NCBI GenBank assembly: GCA_039922435.1
Contig: JBDTES010000001.1
Coordinates: 1 to 64,000, forward strand
Source of the DNA: JBDTES01 sp039922435
Lineage (GTDB): Bacteria; Patescibacteriota; Saccharimonadia; Saccharimonadales; UBA4665
Reading direction: 5' to 3'
DNA: 64,000 nucleotides
The notes under the pieces were generated by a model. It was not told the DNA's origin and made no database searches. It was given only the letters and a program-made list of their open reading frames with translations. This document shows, piece by piece, positions 59,596-64,000 of this stretch; positions within the stretch are counted from its first letter, which is position 1, and each line of letters opens with the position of its first letter. The position numbers and the translations under genes are program-made.

Positions 59596-59624
59596 TTGAT
59601 ATAAGTGTATACATAGTATACACT
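59596..59624 (+). promoter_or_regulatory. promoter and operator of the VapBC-like module
   Basis: TTGATA (59596-59601), a 17-nt spacer and TACACT (59619-59624), 6 nt before the ATG. The inverted repeat GTGTATAC-ATA-GTATACAC (59605-59623) covers the spacer and -10, with a further GTATAC at 59625-59630. Confidence 0.6.
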
Positions 59625-59630
59625 GTATAC

Positions 59631-59885
59631 ATGACAAAGATTCAATACACCCTGCGCAACATTCCATTGCCGGTCGATCAGGCCCTGCGCAAGCGGGCCC
59701 GGCAGCAAGGCAAATCCTTTAATCAGACTGCCGTGGAAGCTCTCATGCTAAATGTTCTCGGCACCACCAAACCAAAACCCTTGCAAATGAAGGACCTCTT
59801 CGGTGTGGGGGCTGAACTACTTGATGATGAGTTTGACATAGCCATCGCCGAACAATCCAAGATAGACCCCAAATTATGGCAATAA
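59631..59885 (+). CDS. VapB/FitA-like antitoxin
   Basis: An 84-aa protein: N-terminal ribbon-helix-helix (IQYTLRNIPLPVDQALRKRA then RQQGKSFNQTAVEALM) and an acidic C-terminal part (FGVGAELLDDEFDIAIAE) that would bind the toxin. It starts right after a strong inverted repeat overlapping its promoter, so autorepression is likely. Its 3' end overlaps the toxin start by 10 nt. It begins 42 bp after the right attachment-like repeat, hence outside the island. Confidence 0.82.
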   Translation: MTKIQYTLRNIPLPVDQALRKRARQQGKSFNQTAVEALMLNVLGTTKPKPLQMKDLFGVGAELLDDEFDIAIAEQSKIDPKLWQ

Positions 59886-60268
59886 TAATCATCGACACGA
59901 ACGCCTATTCGGGGTTTCGCCGTGGCTTGGCCCAGTTTGAACCCCTTTTTGACAAAAATAACACGATTTTTGTACCATTAATAGTAATTGGGGAGCTTCG
60001 GGCTGGTTTTGCCAGTGGCACAAAACAGCCACAGAACGAAAAGCTGCTACAGCAGTTTCTCGACCTGCCTAATGTGGATACCATAGGCCTCGGTGAGGCT
60101 ACCACTCGTTATTACGCGAACATTTATACACAGCTATGCCGGGCTGGCAAACCTATCGGTACCAATGATATGTGGATTGCAGCCACTGCACTCGAACACA
60201 AGCTACCTCTGCTAACACTTGACGCCGACTTCAATGGAATTGATGGCCTAGAGATAATAAAAATCTGA
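59876..60268 (+). CDS. VapC-type PIN-domain toxin
   Basis: A 130-aa PIN-domain RNase. The acidic residues are Asp7 (IIIDTNAYSGF), Glu near 43 (VIGELRAGFASG), Asp near 98 (IGTNDMWIAATALEH) and Asp near 115 (LLTLDADFNGI). VapC enzymes cut tRNA or rRNA and are held by the VapB-type partner, whose gene overlaps this one. Order and overlap are those of vapBC. Confidence 0.92.
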   Translation: MAIIIIDTNAYSGFRRGLAQFEPLFDKNNTIFVPLIVIGELRAGFASGTKQPQNEKLLQQFLDLPNVDTIGLGEATTRYYANIYTQLCRAGKPIGTNDMWIAATALEHKLPLLTLDADFNGIDGLEIIKI

Positions 60269-60309
60269 GACGAAAGTTTAGCTAACTCTATGACCAGTCG
60301 GCCTATTTG

Positions 60310-60825
60310 TTACTGACGGAAGTTTAGAGCGGCGGTCCGAATAAAGGTAATCTGCGAATCAATCAAACCAGACGGCAAGCTATCTATAGGGTAGAATTCG
60401 CCAACTAATGGTTCACCCGTAACCTCGGCCCAATAAAGCTGGGCTTGCTCAGTGCCGCGCTTGCTTTTGTGGAACAAACTGCCAACGTAGTGTGGCTGGC
60501 TAATCTCAGTATCTTTTAGTTCGTCGTGTAAAATCCGGTTAAAAGCCTGCTCGTTATCAGATTCGGGGCGATGCAAATCGGTTGCCCGAATGATTGTACC
60601 CGGTGTATGTAATAAGCCTGGCCAAAACGGATCATCAGCTGGCCGCTGGATTAGTAGCACTTCAACAGCATCTCCGACTTTGCGGAGTGGGATAAATTCG
60701 ACCACTGGCAACGTGACCAACCGGGCCACTTGCTCAAAAATCGGATAGGGCAGAAAGCCCGGCTCCAACTGACCTAAAGCTGCTGCTACCTTAGCAATTT
60801 GTTCACCACTAAGGTTATAGGGCAT
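60310..60825 (-). CDS. Nudix-like protein with degenerate Nudix box
   Basis: A 171-aa protein. The strand-turn pattern VEFIPLRKVGDAVEVLLIQR, with PGLLHTPGTIIR, and a helix ESDNEQAFNRILHDELKD where the Nudix box should be, gives a Nudix fold. The consensus box (GX5EX7REUXEEXGU) is not intact, so hydrolase activity is doubtful or altered. The gene overlaps the HAD-family gene by 11 nt. Confidence 0.65.
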   Translation of the reverse strand: MPYNLSGEQIAKVAAALGQLEPGFLPYPIFEQVARLVTLPVVEFIPLRKVGDAVEVLLIQRPADDPFWPGLLHTPGTIIRATDLHRPESDNEQAFNRILHDELKDTEISQPHYVGSLFHKSKRGTEQAQLYWAEVTGEPLVGEFYPIDSLPSGLIDSQITFIRTAALNFRQ

Positions 60826-61588
60826 GCAAGATGCCCTCGAGCACCAAAGCCGTATCTTCCCAGCGAGACACCTCTAGGCTATCTATGCCCATAGCCTTGA
60901 CTGGATAATCATTGCCGCCCTCACGGATTCGGTCGCCCAGGAACAAGATATCGTCTTTGCCTATTTCCATTATTTCCATTAGCTTTTGCATACCGTAGGC
61001 TTTGTCGATACCGGGCCGGGTCACATCGATCGATGTGACGCCCCCAACTCTTACCTCATAATCTGGCAAGAACGGCGCCACGTAATCACGGACAGCCTGC
61101 TTTTTGCTATCATCAGGATCCCAGGCCGATTTAATCTCGACACCCTTATCGCCTAGCTCAGCTACAATGTCTTGACCAAGCACAGAGTAGGTAATTTGAC
61201 TCTCACGGTCCTCGACAGTTGGGCCATAAGTTTTTTTGGCCTCAAAGCCTAAGTCTTTAAAACCTTTTTGGAGGGCAGCGGCAATCTTCTTCTTATCAGC
61301 CTCGGGGATAAGTTCGGCATAGACCCGGTTCCAACGCTGTTTAGTGATATCATACCGATAATACTGGGTACCACAAGTCGGCATTAGATGTAAACGTTCT
61401 AGCTGGGCTGGTGACGTCTTAAGACTATTTAGTATCTGGGCCTCAAACTGAGCAAACTTACCGCCAGAAATCACGCACAGCTCATAATATGGTAACAAAG
61501 CCGTAAAAGCTTCGTTCATACGGTCCGGCATAGTTGATTTACTGGGCGCCAGCGTACCATCTAGATCAAATGCAATAACTTTTTTCAT
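60815..61588 (-). CDS. HAD-IIB phosphatase family protein, PMM-like (phosphomannomutase type)
   Basis: A 257-aa HAD-fold enzyme. Motif I is AFDLDGTLAPSKSTMP (residues 5-20), motif II CVISGGKF near 37, and the end of the core FLGDRIREGGNDYPVKAMG near 213. The GGND signature and size match eukaryote-type phosphomannomutases (PMM) and HAD-IIB. Next to a mannose-1-phosphate guanylyltransferase, conversion of Man-6-P to Man-1-P is the likely role. A phosphatase activity cannot be ruled out. Confidence 0.78.
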   Translation of the reverse strand: MKKVIAFDLDGTLAPSKSTMPDRMNEAFTALLPYYELCVISGGKFAQFEAQILNSLKTSPAQLERLHLMPTCGTQYYRYDITKQRWNRVYAELIPEADKKKIAAALQKGFKDLGFEAKKTYGPTVEDRESQITYSVLGQDIVAELGDKGVEIKSAWDPDDSKKQAVRDYVAPFLPDYEVRVGGVTSIDVTRPGIDKAYGMQKLMEIMEIGKDDILFLGDRIREGGNDYPVKAMGIDSLEVSRWEDTALVLEGILHAL

Positions 61589-61596
61589 ATTTCCTC

Positions 61597-62676
61597 CTAC
61601 AAATATTCGGTTTGGTTACGGTCTTCTAGTATCTTTTGAATGTCTTTAATCTTATCGATCTGCTCTTTGGGGATAATCAGCAGAGCGTCTTCAGTATCAA
61701 CTACAACTATATCCTTTAGGCCAGCCACCGCTACCAGCTTGTCTTTACTATCGGTCTTAATAAGTGACCCACTAGTATCGACCGTAATCACGTTACCATT
61801 TTCGTAATTAGCCTCACCGTCCTCAAAGAAGTCATAGACCGAACCCCAGGTTCCAACATCGGTCCATTTGTATGGTAGTAATATAACCATAGCCTCACCA
61901 CTATTCATAACGTGGGTTGTCACCTCTTCGGTCGGCCCCTTTTCCATGGTGGCATAAATCTCTTCGATGGCTTCGTTCTCGCCCGGCTTATCGAGTACAC
62001 TCTTTATCTTCATTAGGGCCTTGTACCAGTCTGGCCGGTACTTTTTGTAGGCTTCAAGGGCCAGCTCTGGGTACCAGCACATATGGTTACAGTGAGCCAC
62101 TACGTGGAAGTTCTCAACCAGCTCACGGGTTTCCTTAAGAGTTTTACGTCGAAATAGAAATTCTTCTATTTTGTAGGCCTCGCGTGATTCCAAGACTTGG
62201 CCATCTAGCTTCAAATAATCGACGCCCATATTCGGCTCAGTCGCCTTGATGCCACCGGTAATCATCTTTTTATGTTTAACAACCAGCTTTTCGGCCTCAC
62301 CTATCATCTCTAGAAATTTATCTTCTGGCTCGCGCAGGCAATCGGCCTGGACCAGGAAAAATGGTTCATCGGGGTGCAAGATACTAAGGCGTAAGAAGGC
62401 CAAACCCTCGCCTGGGCCCCTGTCTTTAGCGACATCTGGCTCAACAATGTAGTTCTTGAGTGGAATCTGCGGTGATTGCTCAGATACATATTTGATAAAT
62501 TTGCGCTTGGTCGAGATATAAATATCTTCGGGAGCGTACTGTTTGAGCAATATATGAATATTCTGTTCGTAACTAGATAAATCCCCAACAATTGGCTGGA
62601 ACTGCTTAGGTTTACCCTGCCGACTATACGGCCACATTTTGGTCCCCTGTCCACCAGCTGTAACAAGTATCTTCAA
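61597..62676 (-). CDS. manC: mannose-1-phosphate guanylyltransferase
   Basis: A 359-aa nucleotidyltransferase making GDP-mannose from GTP and mannose-1-phosphate. It has VTAGGQGTKMWPYSRQGKPK at the N-terminus (GTP loop), NYIVEPDVAKDRGPGEGLAF near 77, and LPYKWTDVGTWGSVYDFF near 267. The C-terminal isomerase domain of type II enzymes is missing, so it is the short form. It lies 8 bp upstream of the PMM-like gene, in one operon. Confidence 0.88.
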   Translation of the reverse strand: MKILVTAGGQGTKMWPYSRQGKPKQFQPIVGDLSSYEQNIHILLKQYAPEDIYISTKRKFIKYVSEQSPQIPLKNYIVEPDVAKDRGPGEGLAFLRLSILHPDEPFFLVQADCLREPEDKFLEMIGEAEKLVVKHKKMITGGIKATEPNMGVDYLKLDGQVLESREAYKIEEFLFRRKTLKETRELVENFHVVAHCNHMCWYPELALEAYKKYRPDWYKALMKIKSVLDKPGENEAIEEIYATMEKGPTEEVTTHVMNSGEAMVILLPYKWTDVGTWGSVYDFFEDGEANYENGNVITVDTSGSLIKTDSKDKLVAVAGLKDIVVVDTEDALLIIPKEQIDKIKDIQKILEDRNQTEYL

Positions 62677-62813
62677 ATTATTTAAACCTTTCCACGTTTA
62701 TCATAATAACTATTTAGATTATACATGGAAACAAGATACGCCATAGGCGCTAAATATGATTACAAGTCTTGTATTTTATGGCGTAATCGCTTATACTTTG
62801 TCATACAAGAGCT

Positions 62814-62819
62814 TATAAT
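62814..62819 (+). promoter_or_regulatory. -10 box (TATAAT), leaderless-type
   Basis: TATAAT 7 nt before the ATG at 62827, without an SD. Confidence 0.5.
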
Positions 62820-62826
62820 ATAAACT

Positions 62827-63369
62827 ATGAAACCAAAAAAATCGAATAAGTTACCTATAAAGCATACGCTAATGCCATTAGCTGGGTTGGTTGTGCTCTT
62901 AGCTATCTATTTGGGTAGTGCTAAAGTTTTCAATTTTTGGCCCTTTTCAAACACCACAATCGAGATTCAACAGATCCAGGCAACTGCCCAAGATCATCAA
63001 AAGAAAACGGACACCATTGATAGTGTCACAAATAAGGGCGCAGCTGCTGACCCTAAAGATCAAGGAAACTACACTCCACCTGTCAGCTCACAAGGTATTA
63101 CCTTAACTCCTAAACAAGATAATTCCAGCCAAGTCTCATTAACTACCAAGCTTTCTGGATACAGTGATGGTACCTGCTCTTTAACTGTAGCTAATGGTGA
63201 TAAATCTGTTACCCAAACCGCTACTGTAATTTACCAGTCACAATTCTCGACATGCGCTGGGTTCACTATCCCAGTCTCTAGCTTAGGTACGGGCACCTGG
63301 CAATTTAATCTTACAGTAACTTCAGGTGGTAACACAACTAGTAAAGAGGCAACTCTGGGAGTTCAGTAG
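62827..63369 (+). CDS. membrane-anchored hypothetical protein, 180 aa
   Basis: Not recognised. N-terminal helix (residues 17-36, LAGLVVLLAIYLGSAKVFNF), a Gln/Lys/Thr-rich linker, then a small external beta domain (SLTTKLSGYSDGTCSLTVAN with CAGFTIPVSSLGTGTWQFNL) that looks immunoglobulin-like, with two cysteines. Its stop overlaps the next gene start by one base. Confidence 0.65.
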   Translation: MKPKKSNKLPIKHTLMPLAGLVVLLAIYLGSAKVFNFWPFSNTTIEIQQIQATAQDHQKKTDTIDSVTNKGAAADPKDQGNYTPPVSSQGITLTPKQDNSSQVSLTTKLSGYSDGTCSLTVANGDKSVTQTATVIYQSQFSTCAGFTIPVSSLGTGTWQFNLTVTSGGNTTSKEATLGVQ

Positions 63370-64000
63370 TGATAAAAACTAAGCGACTCTTAAACTACGG
63401 ATTGTTTGTAACTATCCTACTAGTAGCTGTTATTAGCCTACCCTCCAAACGCGTCCATGCTATCAGTTCAGCAGATTGGCAAGCAGGACGGATCATCGAT
63501 GATACTGTATTTACCGATGCCGATAGTATGTCAGTTGACCAAATCCAGACATTTCTAAATACCCAAGTCCCGGACTGCGATATAAATGGCACCGAGCCAG
63601 CCACCGACTGGGGGCGCCCAGACCTAACTCACGCGCAATTTGCTACTCAAGTAAAAGGTTGGCCAGGGCCGCCTTATGTTTGCCTAAAAAACTACTACGA
63701 AGTACCAAAAACTACACCAGGCGCAGGTATGCCCGACAACAGCTATAACCATTACGATGCAGCCGGTAAGCAACTACTGCCCGTGCCGGGTGGAGTTAGC
63801 GCTGCCCAACTTATTTATAATGCAGCCCAGCAGTATCACATCAGCCCCAAGGTCTTACTGGTTAAAATTAAAAGTGAATCGGCCGGACCACTCACAAATG
63901 ACCCCTGGCCATTACAATACCAATACACCTACGCTATGGGTGCTCACTGCCCAGATAACGGACCTAACCACTCAGCCAATTGTGACCCTAATTATGCCGG
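63369..64000 (+). CDS. secreted protein with transglycosylase-like domain, partial (C-terminus outside window)
   Basis: 210 codons are visible, cut at the window end. The GTG at 63369 gives a signal peptide (VIKTKRLLNYGLFVTILLVA ... KRVHA). The mature part has two cysteines (PDCDIN; YVCLKN) and then ISPKVLLVKIKSESAGP with YAMGAHCPDNGPNHSANCDP, a pattern found in Saccharibacteria and Actinobacteria exported proteins, with an exposed Glu that resembles lysozyme-like folds. Co-translated with the preceding anchored protein. Function is inferred. Confidence 0.7.
   Translation, partial: MIKTKRLLNYGLFVTILLVAVISLPSKRVHAISSADWQAGRIIDDTVFTDADSMSVDQIQTFLNTQVPDCDINGTEPATDWGRPDLTHAQFATQVKGWPGPPYVCLKNYYEVPKTTPGAGMPDNSYNHYDAAGKQLLPVPGGVSAAQLIYNAAQQYHISPKVLLVKIKSESAGPLTNDPWPLQYQYTYAMGAHCPDNGPNHSANCDPNYA

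Larger units (their letters stand above)
59047..59630. other. 584-bp non-coding region at the island right end, with direct repeats
   Basis: It holds the T4SS promoter region, TTAAGGCATAAG at 59112-59123 and 59439-59450, TCGGGTTAAAAGGAT at 59454-59468 and 59486-59500 (32-bp period), and the attachment-like copy of the glmS end. No ORF is supported. Confidence 0.6.

Noticed and set aside
1..64000. UGA recoded to glycine, as in Gracilibacteria/Absconditabacteria
   Set aside because: TGA ends many frames at sensible places (for example in ATGA gene overlaps). No in-frame TGA was needed inside a conserved protein.
1..64000. CRISPR arrays
   Set aside because: No series of regular direct repeats with unique spacers was seen, and no Cas-like protein is present.

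Overview
The window looks like a chromosomal stretch of a Candidatus Saccharibacteria (TM7/Patescibacteria) bacterium or a close relative. The supporting signs are dense small genes, moderate GC, UGA used as a normal stop, many short single-pass or tail-anchored orphan proteins, malic enzyme, a PrgI/VirB4/VirB6 secretion operon, and many genes whose -10 box sits only 6-9 nt before the start codon. No rRNA, tRNA or CRISPR array was found. Assignment is by gene content and family recognition, without any database search.

Layout. 1-7.6 kb: two ABC-2 type exporters, a purine permease, a tRNA-dihydrouridine synthase, a PanE/ApbA-like reductase and a small conserved protein. 7.8-20.3 kb: membrane-anchored orphans, a MurC-like ligase with an EEP-family hydrolase, the tsaC-mazG operon with two surface-type proteins, AlkA, a Tat/lipobox transglycosylase and malic enzyme. 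20.3-23.7 kb: a 2-hydroxyacid dehydrogenase, a Doc toxin with an AbrB-type antitoxin, a second AbrB-like regulator behind twin palindromes, and a PadR-PspC operon. 23.9-29.6 kb: envelope proteins, including a 931-residue SGNH hydrolase and a recent tandem gene duplication. 29.7-38.4 kb: aspS, a CBS-domain membrane protein, a DsbA-like thioredoxin, a Kef-type antiporter, and a LexA-type DNA-binding protein with no peptidase. 39.2-44.3 kb: a polysaccharide cluster (GtrA, O-antigen ligase, polyprenyl-P sugar transferase, GT4 glycosyltransferase) beside a TrmB-type regulator. 45.2-47.0 kb: glmS.

47.0-59.6 kb is the most notable block. It starts exactly at the glmS stop codon and ends in a second, silently diverged copy of the last 11 glmS codons (33 bp, 3 mismatches). 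In between lie a winged-helix protein of replication-relaxation type, a DUF7249-like protein, DinJ-YafQ-like and RelBE-like toxin-antitoxin pairs, a Fic protein whose motif histidine is Gln, and a seven-gene type IV secretion operon (VirB2, VirB6, PrgI, split VirB4, CHAP hydrolase, VirD4-like coupling ATPase). This has the form of a conjugative island in the 3' end of glmS. No integrase or relaxase is visible.

59.6-64 kb: a VapBC pair, a Nudix-like protein, then a HAD-type phosphomannomutase-like enzyme with mannose-1-phosphate guanylyltransferase (a GDP-mannose route that could feed the 39-43 kb glycan cluster), and two exported or anchored proteins, the last cut by the window edge.

The most interesting observations are the glmS-targeted island, the compound hairpin and start-codon-less winged-helix gene inside it, the His-less Fic protein with its own operator, the VirB2-like domain repeated at the front of VirB6, and the systematic leaderless-type promoters.
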